Shown piece after piece: positions 1 through 11,030 of a stretch of DNA of 64,000 bases. This DNA is from Albifimbria verrucaria. Lineage: Eukaryota > Ascomycota > Sordariomycetes > Hypocreales > Stachybotryaceae. Numbering within the stretch: the stretch's first letter is position 1; the number at the start of each line of letters is the position of its first letter. The stretch is taken from contig JAHREC010000062.1 in NCBI GenBank assembly GCA_020081605.1, positions 2,108,001-2,172,000 of the forward strand, written 5' to 3'. Below the pieces are notes generated by a model that did not search any database, was not told the DNA's origin, and saw nothing but the letters and a program-made list of their open reading frames with translations. The translations under genes and the position numbers were made by a program.

Positions 1-1712
1 AGCTCTGCTCCGCTCCATCACCAACTAGGTCCACGATCTCATATGCATCCATGATGGTCTGTAATGCGCGAAGGCGAATGTCAGATGCTCGCGTGCGGTT
101 CCCAAAGAAACTGCTTAACACAAGAGCAAGATTCTCCTCCCATTGCAAATCAGATGGAGAGCAACATCTAAATTCCTGGAAGTAATCCAATACCGTTCGT
201 GCTGCAGAATCTGGGAGCAGGTGGCTTATCTGGGTAAAGAATCTGATGACGGCTTGACGAGGCATGAAATCTCCAACACGTCCGGTAACAAGAGCCTCTA
301 GACGAGCGATCAAAATTCCTAATTCGCGCTTGACAACCTCTTCCGGGGATTTCTCATCGGTGTGCTGATTGACAGTCTTGTGAGCATTGGCACCAAGTTT
401 CTTGCTACAGTCCACAGCGACATCAAGGCATATTGACCAGTCTTCATCAATCAGAAATTTTTGAAACTGTCCCTCCCCGTCGTCGAAAAGCGAGTTGATG
501 AGTTGGAGCACAGCTGCATGTATCTTGAACGACGATGTACCTTTGACGGCGTTAGATAATCCGTCGACAAGAAGAGCATAAGGAACAGGCGGGTAGCCTT
601 TTTCCACGGTTTTGGAGAGCAGCTTTTGAAGCACGGCAAGTGCACCTCGAATCTCCCGGCTGAGGTCTCTCTCATGTTGGGCATCACCACAAGAGTTGCG
701 GAGAATATCCAACAGGATTCGAACAGAAGCTTGGCCATTGTGCGACTTGCACAAATTAGCAAGGGCGTGCCATGAGTCCTTATGTAGATTCGGTACAAGG
801 CAAAATATAGAGCTCAACACTTGTACACAATTCTTCAGCTTGCCTGCTGGGATTGATCCGAAAGTACCGATAGCGTCAACCACAGCGATGCAAGATCTCA
901 GGTCTTCTTCAGCGCTGGTACTCATACAAATAGTCAGAAGTGTATCGATGAGATTACCGATGGAGGCTGTGTCGGCGCTGTTGAAGCTAAATTTGACAAA
1001 GTCAATGAGAAAAGAGAATAACTGGGCGAAATTCTTCTCTTCCCCAGAGGCTGGTGATTTAGCCCTGGTCGACCCCTTTGAGGTTCAGGAAGCCTGAGAC
1101 GCATTCTTCCGTGCGGCACGCGCAGCATTGTACGCTTCTTGAAGCCATCTAGTAAGCAATGGTAAGAACTCGTAATCGAAGCCGGTAAGAACACGACCAT
1201 GTTTGGTCAGGTCGATTAGAGCAGCCAGCTGCAGGTGAAAATCATCCGGATTTGCGGTAGCCGATAACGTCTCAAAATATTCTCTGCGTTCCAAGCCCGT
1301 GGAAGACTCGTGCTTGACACATCCAGTGAGCAGCTCCCAGCCTGCCGCCCTACAGGCGGCAGTCTTGGCAGGGTCTATCAGGTCCTTGGCTGCGTACCAT
1401 ATGTCTAGAACAGGCGTGAGGGATATTCCTTGATGGCGTATCTCAACGTATTGGCCGCCGCAATCCGCTCGTTCGGGAGCCATTCTTCAGTAGCTCAAAG
1501 GCTTCCATATGGGAATCGGAGAGCACCCGCGAAGTCGTTGATGTCGCATTTATCAAGTCGGCTCGGGGAAGGGCAACAGAAGGGGCGGAAGCGACTGGCG
1601 GCGGCGGTGATTTGGATGACTTGGAGCTTGTTAGACCCCGGAATACATTGGCGAGGCCGCTTGGCCGTGAGGATTCTGGCGAAGAGGGGACATCTCCGGA
1701 CGGGGGTGACAT
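1..1712 (-). CDS. TSC2: Tuberin (TSC2) homologue, N-terminal part
   Basis: N-terminal part of the tuberin subunit of the TSC complex, which restrains TORC1 by acting as a GAP on the small GTPase Rheb. The visible part is the N-terminal alpha-helical (DUF3384/HEAT-like) region; the RapGAP domain would lie beyond the left edge. The ATG at 1710-1712 opens MSPPSGDVPSSPESSRPSG, followed by a Ser/Pro-rich leader, then LTPVLDIWYAAKDLIDP and LERREYFETL, and a long open helical stretch (for example SIFCLVPNLHKDSWHAL) running to base 1. Two one-base deletions lie about 40 bases apart: one near 1463, just after ELLKNGS, and one near 1424, between KEYP and LTPVLD. An in-frame TGA sits at 1085-1087, in a low-conservation linker, with the same frame open on both sides. 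I see no intron. It is divergent from CSE1. The family call rests on recognising the conserved blocks; the gene is incomplete here. Confidence 0.82.
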
Positions 1713-3697
1713 GTGCTCGTGTCCTATGTAGCCTTGCGGTAGCTCCTGGGAGAGAAGTGTCAGCGATAGATAGGCATGCGTGCCTTGCGCCGGCTTTGGT
1801 AAATGCAGAAGGCGGGTTGCGCATCGCCCCAAGGTACGTTAGGACTTCCCAGCGATAGCCAGAGTGACTGCAGCAACGTGCGAGATGGCATCGTCGGCTT
1901 ACCTACAGGTTTGGATGCTACCAAGGCTTCAGCCTAGAAACTTGCGAGCTATGGACAGGAGACGGAAGTCGCTTGGGATAGACGGCCATCAAAACTCGAC
2001 AGGCCGCTTTCAGAAGGCGAGCGAAGCAGGGCGAGTGACGATGATGGGTGGGGAGGTTTAGCGGTAGAATGCGGCCAGATTCGGCTCGAGCAAGGTCGGC
2101 TTGGCTACTTAAGATAGCAAACGTGCAGTGAGCAATGCGCAAGTCGGCAATTCAAGATCGGATGATGGTTGGGAACGAAGCTGCTGAGAGAGAGCAAGTC
2201 TTTGCCGATCGGCTTATCAGCTGGCAAAATTTGAGAACAAGAAGCAAGATGAGGTGGATGATGTACAACTGCGGGTACCAGGGCCTTGAGCTCAGGTGAG
2301 AGGGAGCGATAAGGTCTGGTAAGGAAAAAGGAAGCCTTCAGGTATACCATGTACAGTACTCGTTCAGCTGGAAGACTTCCTGAGAGGACCTTGCGCACGG
2401 TACCTAGACAGCTGGACTGAGGTATCTTTGCTTAATGACGACCGCCCGCAGATACTTTGCCATCAAGGTATCGCATGTACTGGATTCCGGTCACGTTCTG
2501 ATAAGTGCCTGGGTACATCCAACTGTGACGGTACCTGCAAATCACCACAGGAGCAGACCCTGGTTTGCCGGATCTTGCATCTGTACTTAATCGTTGCAGT
2601 GTTCAAGGCTGCCTGCCTATAGCTTGCGATCGACTTTACTGTTCCCGGGATTGTCAGATTATCCTCCCTGCCATTCAATCTGAAGTAGCGGAATACCAGG
2701 CCACGCGTGAACCAGGACTAAAAGCTCATGCATACAGCGTAAAACAGCGCATGAATAAAGAACCAGCAGGGTAGATGGACAGGCAGATAGGATTTAAACA
2801 ATGCTAGCCATCTGCAAAAATACTCGAGGTTTTACCATTTTAGAAACGCCTTTAATCTGTTAACGGGATGAGAACAAATTGATGGATCTGTCCGCATACA
2901 TGGTCTCTTAGCAGCCTAGTCCAAGCTCGGCTGCGGGTACGAGTGCTTATTTAGCTATTGTAAACAAAACTAAAGAACCATGATCGAGACCAGATGTAGA
3001 CTGTCTGTTAGTATCTATCCAAGACCGCAATAGACTGATGACCTTAGTAGTAAGAGACCACGAACGTCTGTCTACACGAGATGGCCACTAGGAGCAAATC
3101 ATGAGGGTGCTACTATCTCGCTTGACCATGCCTACCTGGCAGCAAATCGAATAATTAGAAGCTATCTGTCTAAAAAAACACCTCCCAGAAGCCAGGTTAC
3201 AAACAGTATCGGACGTGCAAAGCTCATCCTCTATGCAGCAATACTGCCTCTTTTCCACCTATCCACCTAACTGTTTGCCTGCGCCTAAGCAAGGTAGGGA
3301 GGTAGAGGTACCTGTCTCTCAGGCAGCCTCGGGAGCGGCTGATGTCCGTTTGTTTACAGCCGCGCGCTACCACCTCAACAACGCTAAGAGCGTCTTCTCA
3401 GGTCCCTTGTACTTTAAGACATGCACCAAGTCCAGTGGGACGGCCTGGTATCTGAGACAAACCCCACTACTCTTGTGTCAAGGTCCCTGCGAGCTCAGAA
3501 AAGTTTCGCCTGGAGCTCTGCTAATAAGGCAAGGTAAAGCAAAGTACCTGCCCGCCCACCTACCTACCTCTATACCTCCATTCATCACCGCCTTCGACTG
3601 TTTTCCACCTCTTCGCCCTCCCCACCAGCATCTCTGTTCTCCTTCCCACCCTTCCTACCAGAGGCTGAAGCTGTCTTGCCCAAGCACAATCCTCACC
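1713..3697. other. Intergenic region between TSC2 and CSE1
   Basis: Shared upstream region of the divergent TSC2 and CSE1 genes. The part near 2800-3180 is AT-richer. Two GGTACCTG copies lie at 2530-2537 and 3307-3314. The last 150 bases before CSE1 are C/T-rich, as expected of a fungal 5' leader. Short open frames occur, but none resembles a known protein. Confidence 0.6.
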
Positions 3698-6600
3698 ATG
3701 GCGGCCGACATTGGTCAGATTGCTCAGCTGTTGAATGCGACACTCGACCCTGCCCAGCACCGGAAAGGTACGCTTGTTATGTTCTTCCATGGCCTTCCGT
3801 TGCCCCGCGATATCGCCTGCTAATAAACAAACCACAGCCGAAGCCGCGCTCAAGCAGGAGGCTGCCAAACCCCAATACTCCCTTACCCTACTCAACATCG
3901 TCAACTCCGATACCCTCCCTACCAGCACTCGTTTGTCTGCTGCGCTTGCTTTCAAGAACTTCCTGCGATCCAACTATGTGGTGGGTTTTTCATCTACCCT
4001 TTTCCTACTTCAAGCAGGGTAATGCAAAGGTGCAAGGCTAAAGATGTGGTTCTATAGGACGAAGAAGGCAACTACAAGCTCCCGCTCGATGAGGTTCAGG
4101 TGATCAAGGAGCGCCTTATTGGCCTGATGATCTCATGCCCTCCCAGCGTTCAGACACAGCTCGGTGAAGCTATTAGCATCATCGCTGATTCCGACTTTTG
4201 GAGAAAATGGGACACATTGACCCGGGTATGTCGCTTTACTTCTCCTAGTTTATTTTCCCCATCTTTGTTCTTTGCTGATCATCATATAGGAACTCGTCGG
4301 TCGATTCTCCGCAACAGACCCTAAGGTCAATGTTGGCGTTCTCGAAGTAGCACACTCCATTTTCGCCCGCTGGCGACCGCTTTTCCGCACCGACGAGCTG
4401 TACATGGAGATCAACCATGTTATTGAAACTTTTGGACAGCCCTTTGTGCAACTCCTTGTCGTAAGTCAGCTCTTCTTATTCGCGCCGTCGTGTGCCTAAC
4501 ATAAAATCTTCATAGACCACCGATGCCAAGATTACCGAGAACGCCGACAAGAAGGACGCTCTTAAGGCCTGGTTCGAGGTTTTGGACCTTCAAATCAAGA
4601 TTCTCTACGACATGTCATGCCACGATCTCCCTCCCATCTTCGAAGAGAATCTTGGTAGCATTTCTGAGCTCCTCCATAAATATCTGGCATATGCGAGCCC
4701 TCTTCTCGAGACCGATGATGATGCTGAGGCTAGCATTCTGGACACAGTGAAGGCAGACATTTGCGAGCTGCTTGAGCTTTACACCATAAAGTTCGATGAA
4801 GATTTCTCCAAGTACTGCCAGCCATTCATCACCAGTGCCTGGAATCTCCTTTCCTCCACCGGCATCGAAACGAAGCACGATATCGTTGTCAGCAAGGCAT
4901 TGCATTTCTTGACGGCCATCTCATCAACAAAGGATCACGCCGAGATGTTCAATAACGAGGAAGTCCTCACACAAATTGTTGAGAAGGTCATCTTGCCTAA
5001 CGTTGCTCTCCGAGAGTCCGATATTGAGATGTTTGAGGATGAGCCTATTGAATTCATTCGTCGAGACTTGGAAGGCTCCGATACCGATTCGCGCCGAAGG
5101 TCTGCCACCGATTTTCTGCAGAAGTTGCAGGTCAAGTTCGAAGGTCCTGTGACCGGCGTCGTGTCCAAGTACATCAACCACTACCTGTCCCAGGGTAAGG
5201 CGGACTGGAAAGCAAAGGATACTGCAGTCTACCTCTTCATTTCGATCGCTGCAAAGGGTGCAGTCACGGCGGCGCAGGGCGTCAAGACCGTCAACCCTCT
5301 TGTGAACGTGGTTGAATTTTTCGAACAGCACATTGCCTCAGACTTGATTGCCAGTCAAGGCGTGGAACCCATCTCAAAGGTCGATGCTATCAAGTATCTC
5401 TACACCTTCCGCAGCCAGCTCTCAAAGGAGCAGTGGAAACAAGCACTCGGACCTCTCATCCAGAACCTGAACTCCGACAACTATGTCGTGTATACTTACG
5501 CAGCCATTGCGGTGGAACGAGTTTTGTTCTTGGTTGATGATGCCGGTAACGCTATGTTCCCACGAGCAGACATTGAACCTTTGCAAAGGATCTTCTGGAG
5601 CACCTGTTCAAACTGATCGAGAAGGAGCCCAGCCCCGCGAAGCTGCAGGAGAATGAGTTCCTGATGCGATGTGTGATGCGTATCCTCATCGTGATCAAGG
5701 ATGGCGCAACACCCATGGTAGAGAGTGGTCTGACCCATTTGATTGCGATCACCAACATCATGAAGCAAAACCCTGCCAACCCCGATTCTATTACTACCAC
5801 TTCGAGGCACTGGGAGCTTTGGTTCGGTACTGCTCCTCCACGAGCGCAGCTCTGTTCAACCAGAAGCTCTGGGAGCCATTCCACCAGATCTTAATCGACG
5901 ATATCACCGGTAAGGACAGGTTTTCCTTGGGCAACATATGCAATGTTCAGTTACTAACTACTTGCAGAATTCATGCCCTATGTTTTCCAGATCCTAGCAC
6001 AGTTGCTTGAGTCTAGCCCCTCCGATGCTGTCTCTGAAAACTACAAGGCTCTTCTCGGCCCTCTCCTCAACCCACCCCTATGGGAAACTCGAGGAAATGT
6101 CCCCGCGTGCACCCGACTGCTCTCAGCTGTTATTCCTCGCGCTGCAAAGTCCATTGCTACCGAGAATCAGCTCGAGCCTATTCTTGGTATCTTCCAGAAG
6201 CTGCTGGCCGGAAAGAAGTCGGAACTCTATGCTTTCGATATTCTTGACTCGATTGTCAAGTCATTCGAACCGTAAGTCTAGCTCCTAGGCAGTTAGCTGC
6301 TGTTGCATGTCTAATCAATCAATACCAGGGCCCTATTGGATAACTACTTCCCCACCATTCTTCGACTCCTGTTCACCAAGCTGCAAGGTGCACCTGCTGA
6401 GTCACTGAAACTTCGATTTGCTAGATTCTATCATCTGGTTGGCGCGAGACTTGAGGCTGGCTTCGGTACAGACTACTTCATTCGACAGTCGGATCAGGTT
6501 GACGACAAGGTCTTCGCGCAAGTATATCCTCCATTTGTCCTAGCGGAGACGGAGAAGCTCGCCAGGCCTGTAGACCGTAAGCTGGCGGTGATCTCGCTCA

Positions 6601-6956
6601 CCAAGACACTGTGTGACTCTCAAGTCTTTGCCCAGAAGTTTGCCAAGGGATGGGCCAACACTTGCCGCATTCTGCTATCGCTGCTGGTGAACCCGCCTGC
6701 AGTAGCAGCTGGTCTGGGTGATGAGATCATTGCCGAAGCCGACGTTGATGACATTGGCTTCGGTATGTCATTCACGGCCCTCAACAGCTGCAAACCATTG
6801 GCGCGTGACGACTTCCCGGAAGTTGCAAATGTTACTACCTGGGTCAAGGAGTACATCATGGCGGCTAACCAAAGACATGGTGGTGCCATTGAAGGATTCA
6901 TCGGCCAGCGACTTCCTCCAGACCAGCAACAGGCTATTGCTCAATACATTCGCTGA
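3698..6956 (+). CDS. CSE1: Exportin-2 (importin-alpha re-exporter) CSE1
   Basis: Karyopherin that, with RanGTP, returns importin-alpha from nucleus to cytoplasm. Seven exons fit: 3698-3767, 3838-3980, 4058-4225, 4290-4460, 4516-5909, 5968-6271 and 6329-6956, each with GT-AG borders and consistent phase. The protein would be about 959 residues, the normal length for the family. It starts MAADIGQIAQLLNATLDP. The importin-beta N-terminal domain follows (ALAFKNFLRSNYV, DEEGNYKLP), then the Cse1 HEAT region (WFEVLDLQIKILYDMSCHD) and the CAS/CSE C-terminal domain (NYFPTILRLLFTKLQ). Two one-base deletions break exon 5, near 5583 and in the C run at 5780-5783. Restoring one base at each makes the frame continuous into exon 6. 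The splice before 5968 is preceded by a good TTACTAAC branch sequence. The assignment is secure. Confidence 0.96.
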
Positions 6957-7836
6957 GGAGACACAGCCTAGGCAGGGGCACAATCTTGTGGCCAAGAACG
7001 GCAACATCTTGGTTTATGAATGGAGTTGTGGCATAAGGCTGGATAGTTGAGGGGTGGTAGGGCGAAAAATGCCAGGACGTAAAATATTGCAGAACAAAAG
7101 GCGTAGCTTAGGCCTGTCATATAGAGATGTGATCATGTAAGTTTTGTGAGGGATACAGGTCTTTGCGGGAATTACCGCAGGCCAACTCTATCTCGAAAAA
7201 GAGAATAAAGAGAAGTTTTTATACCATTGCATTAACATTTACGATATTTCTCAAAATCAATTGAACAGTTAAAGCTTTCAAACTTTGTGCAGGTATAAAA
7301 GCTTCGAGCCTGTCTATCTCTACTCACATCCACCTGAATATCTAGCTATTTGACGATCTCCTCGCCAGAGACAGAGTTGACGATGATTACGTTGCATGGT
7401 GAAATTGAAAGACAAGTTTTTCCCAAGCTCGCCCTTAGATTGCTTAGGCCGTTTATTTTCTTCCCGACGAAGCTTCCAGTTTTCAAGCTTATTTGGGCGA
7501 AGCAGCGAGGCTACTATGAACATTTTTATTTGTAATTGATTATCATTCATCTGAAGCTCACATTCCCTAAAGGATATATCCTACGAGCCTTCGTATATGC
7601 TATCCAAATCATAAGCGATCTCGCGTTCTCGTAGTTCATCCACGCCTTGCGCCGCAGTCTTCCATCCAATAAGTAAAAATACTAACCCAGCTCCCAAAGC
7701 AATCGTAAATGTCGTGATGATGAATCATCTGGTATCAAAAATCGTACAAGCACAGGCATCCCTGTTTTCATAATCCCCATATCTTAGCAAAAATGCATGC
7801 ACCAAATGCAGTCCTCAGCACCTAGTATCAATAGCT
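6957..7836. other. Convergent 3' region of CSE1 and the PH-like gene
   Basis: AT-rich convergent intergenic region holding the 3' ends of both flanking genes. I see no coding signal or structured RNA in it. Confidence 0.6.
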
Positions 7837-9839
7837 TTATAAAAAGCCACCTTCAGTTCCAATGACGCCGACACTCCCACGCCAGCCGCACCGCTTCTCC
7901 TGGTCGTCGCGGTCACGTTCTCTAGGAGGTACCCTGACCCTCTAGGATTGAGGCCTGTCCGTCCTAGAGACGACGATACGTCCACCTCGCTGCTGGGACG
8001 GCTGCTCCCACCACTAACATTGGTCTGAACCAGTAGTAGGCTACTTGTACTCGAGAGTCGTTTGGTGAACTCAGTGAAGCTGGATCGTTTAGAGCTCGAT
8101 TTTGACTGGCGCTTGTCCCCTCCTTGTAGCTGACGATAGCTATATTCCGGTATCCTCCCGCTTGCAATGTTATTGTCTTGCACAGGAATAATTGGAGCAG
8201 TCTGTTGAATTGGAGTGTTCTGCTGCCCTTGGTTGGTGCGACTTTTGCCATGAGCAGTATGGGGTCGTGCTGGCGTGATCGGTGACCTATGGTAGATAGC
8301 ATCTGCGTGGAAACTCAGATGAGTGCGCGAATACGATGGTCTGGGTGATGTGGGCGATGTGGGTGATGTGGGCGATTTCTCTGTGTCATGACGATTGGTG
8401 ATGAAGTCTAAGGCACGTTGTGCCGAGGAGGGATAAGTGAAGGAGATCGTAAGGAGTCCTGTTCATGAACATAACTGTCACTGTCGGAGTCTGTGTCGTC
8501 TGCGGCCTGGGCTTCGTCGGAGCTGTCGTCCGCATCAAACGCGCTCCGCATCGCCAACCTTTCCACGTTCTCTGTCGCCTCTCTTTGCTTCCGCTTCGTA
8601 TCGGCCTCACGCATGAGGGCTTCGAATCGAGCAAGAGAGCTGAGTTTCTCCTCCCCAGGGACTTCACGCTCCGAACCGGGAATGAACCTCATTTGAAAGG
8701 CTCTATCAAGAATGGTCTCGCGAGGTGCAGGTGAAGAGCTAAAGTCGGCTAGGGATGCGGGTACGGCTTGGGAACTGATGCTGTCTCGTCCATGCACAGG
8801 AGAGCTGACGGTGGAGGAGCGACCTTGAGCCGATGTCCACCCTTCGATAAACTCTCCTTGGTAATCTGCAGTGGTTGTAGGCGAAGGCAAGTCACTAGGA
8901 GTGTGCCAGAATAGTTTTGGGACGAGGCAGAATACCCAAATTGCTGTATTGGGTAGTTGCTGCTAGATGGCGAGGACAGATCGCTTCGTTTCGACTTCAG
9001 ACTCGGCGATTCGGAACTAAAAGTCAACGGGCGCTCGCGTGCCCCGGTTGAATATGTAGCTGTGGAACTCTTGTGCAAAAGTTGTCGACCGTCTGGTCGA
9101 GAGCTCGCATTTCCGCTACCCGGACGGATGTAACTCTCAGAAACATCCCTTCGAGCAGAAGGACTAGGAAAATGAGGAGAGACAGGACTTTCTGGACTCA
9201 TTATTCCTTTCTTCGACAAAATGCAGCGAGCCCAATCGTGAAGACTAGGATAACTGTTGTCTGGTGGTGTACGAAACCAGATAGTCGTCGATGCCGAGTC
9301 CTTGGAAGACATTAAGCCTCCAGCTCGGCTCGACCGTCGTTTCCGGTCCTTGTCAGAAATCGTTACGACGAGTGTTGGGAGAATAGGCCCCTGTTTGCGG
9401 TGCGAAAGCATCTGGACCGTGCAGTCGGTGATGGAGCTAACTGGCCATTGATACGCTGGTTCCGTGTCCTCCTGAGTCGATTCATCAGCAAAAGCAAGGG
9501 CTAAAGGATGGATACAAACATGAGTTTCGTTAGTAGCCAACGAACCTTGGATTTATAAATGGAGAAAACATGTTCATCAAACAGAGGTCGCAACGGAGGT
9601 CGTGACGCTGAACTGGCTGTGCGGCCAGGGTGCCCGCATGAGAGGAAACAGAGGCTGAATGGTGATCTCGGCCAGAAGCGGTCGTTTTACTGATGACAAC
9701 ATATCGAGGCTGCAAATGAACCAAATGTTAACATCAGTTCCAGGCTTTGGGACATGTTTGTAGATTCACCTTCCACACGGCGCGGCCCAAGATCTGGCCC
9801 CTGTCGGGGGATCAAGAGGATACCATCGAGTCCATCCAT
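7837..9839 (-). CDS. Conserved fungal protein, probable PH-like domain
   Basis: I recognise this as a conserved ascomycete protein of unknown role; the PH-like label is tentative. The N-terminal third reads as a beta-rich domain: PRYVVISKTT, DEHVFSIYKSKGSLATNE, THVCIHPLALAFADES, a WPVSSITDCTVQMLSHRKQG strand pair, and TIWFRTPPD..SLHDWARCILSKK, which suits a PH C-terminal helix. A long Ser/Pro-rich low-complexity region follows, with a 9-bp tandem repeat encoding SPTSPTSPTSP at 8343-8375. Also present are an acidic/charged block (SSLARFEALMREADTKRKQR), AQRALDFI, and a C-terminal signature CGWRGSVGVIGTEGGFL ending at 7837. The intron is 9710-9769. The exon-1 start is uncertain: two overlapping ATGs lie at 9833-9839, and neither reads cleanly into the splice site. 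Exon 2 (7837-9709) carries five one-base deletions. The conserved final block argues that the gene is intact in the organism. Confidence 0.6.
8343..8375. repeat. 9-bp tandem repeat inside the PH-like gene
   Basis: About four copies of a GGGTGATGT/GGGCGATGT unit. On the minus strand they encode Ser-Pro-Thr triplets in the low-complexity region of the PH-like protein, so copy number changes would keep the frame. Confidence 0.7.
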
Positions 9840-10452
9840 GGTCGCGATGCAAATAGACTAGTCGAGCAGCTGCGACGCACGACTAGGTGTTGGGCTTTTA
9901 AGAAAGCGACATGCTCAGTCGAAGATTCAAGAAGGAGGGTCGAATCGGTTCGCAGGCCGGATTCTCATAGAAGAGCGCTCATGGGTTCCGTCCGTCTGGT
10001 TTTGGTTGGCGGCAATGGGACATAAAAAGAGGCAAGACAGTACGAGTAATGCGTATCGAAAGCTCCGTGAGTGCAAGCAAGAGGCGAGCAAGCAAGTCAA
10101 TGAGGCAAAATGGCGCGGTTATCGAATCGTGATGGGAGAGGCTCAGGTATGTAAGATGCGGGCGGAAACGGATGGAGGCTCCAGAGGACGAGGTTTAAAG
10201 AGTGGATGATCCAGTCTTGTCAGGTAAGGTACAGTACCTTGCCTACCTTAATTGCGCTGATGTGCCCTTGCTCCGTCGTCTCCTTGGCACCCTCGTAGTG
10301 GGCAAAATGTACAGGGTATAACAGGCACAAGTGCGTGCTGCGGGTCCTGGACAGGCGTTAAGCGCACACCGGGGTACCTGAGGGCGGAAGGGGAGGGGGC
10401 AACCTGGTTGTGGAAGCGATGTCAGGTACCAGAAGGCTTGTACCTTCCACAG

Positions 10453-10498
10453 CCTGTTCCTGTCCCTGTTCTGTTCCTGCTCCTGCTCCTGCTCCTCT
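10453..10498. repeat. CTGYTC hexanucleotide-like repeat
   Basis: Imperfect repeats of CTGTTC/CTGTCC passing into perfect CTGCTC units, in intergenic DNA. No coding frame is supported. Confidence 0.7.
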
Positions 10499-10760
10499 CG
10501 ATCAACTACAATTAGCGTCTAGCACGGCAGACCTATCAGCCAGCGGCTACTCTATAGCGGCAATGGGACGAGGAAGACACTGCGCCCTTCAAGGCGACAC
10601 TAATGCATTCGAGGCATGCTTCACGACAATTTCGCCTGTTCAACTTTATCGAGGCCATCACGGCAGAGGACCTGACCATTGCATTGATTCCTGGCTCTCG
10701 CATCGAGCAGGGCCTCTGGCCAGGTCTCAACAAACAGTCCTTTGCCGTGCATTGCAGGTG

Positions 10761-10821
10761 CCTTGCCTTGCCTTGCCTTTGCCTCGCCTTACCTTGCGTT
10801 GCCTTGCGTTGCCTTGCGTTT
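10761..10821. repeat. CCTTG pentanucleotide-like repeat
   Basis: About twelve imperfect CCTTG/CGTTG units in tandem, drifting at the 3' end. Intergenic low-complexity DNA. Confidence 0.75.
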
Positions 10822-10900
10822 CCTGACAATCAATGCCTTGCTGGTTGTGGTTGGTACCTGTACTCTGTGCAGGTACATGAGATAAGGCTAGGGAGCTCGT

Positions 10901-11030
10901 TGCCTCTTTCTCTTCTCTTCTCCCTTCTCTCTTTCCCTTTCCTTTTTCGTCATCTGGCACTGTAGTGGCTGCCCTCCTTCTGCAAGCAGATTTTTCCTTT
11001 TTCTTTTCTTATTTCCTCTTTCTCCCTCGG
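10901..11030 (+). promoter_or_regulatory. Pyrimidine-rich tracts, possible plus-strand leader
   Basis: Two C/T-dominated tracts (10901-10955 and 10991-11030). Such tracts often mark transcription start regions of filamentous-fungal genes on the C/T strand, but no plus-strand protein gene follows. The role is unknown; this is a composition observation only. Confidence 0.3.

Noticed and set aside
3215..3823. A 202-codon frame reaching into CSE1 exon 1
   Set aside because: It is the CSE1 leader read in frame with the true start at 3698; the family begins at MAADIGQ.
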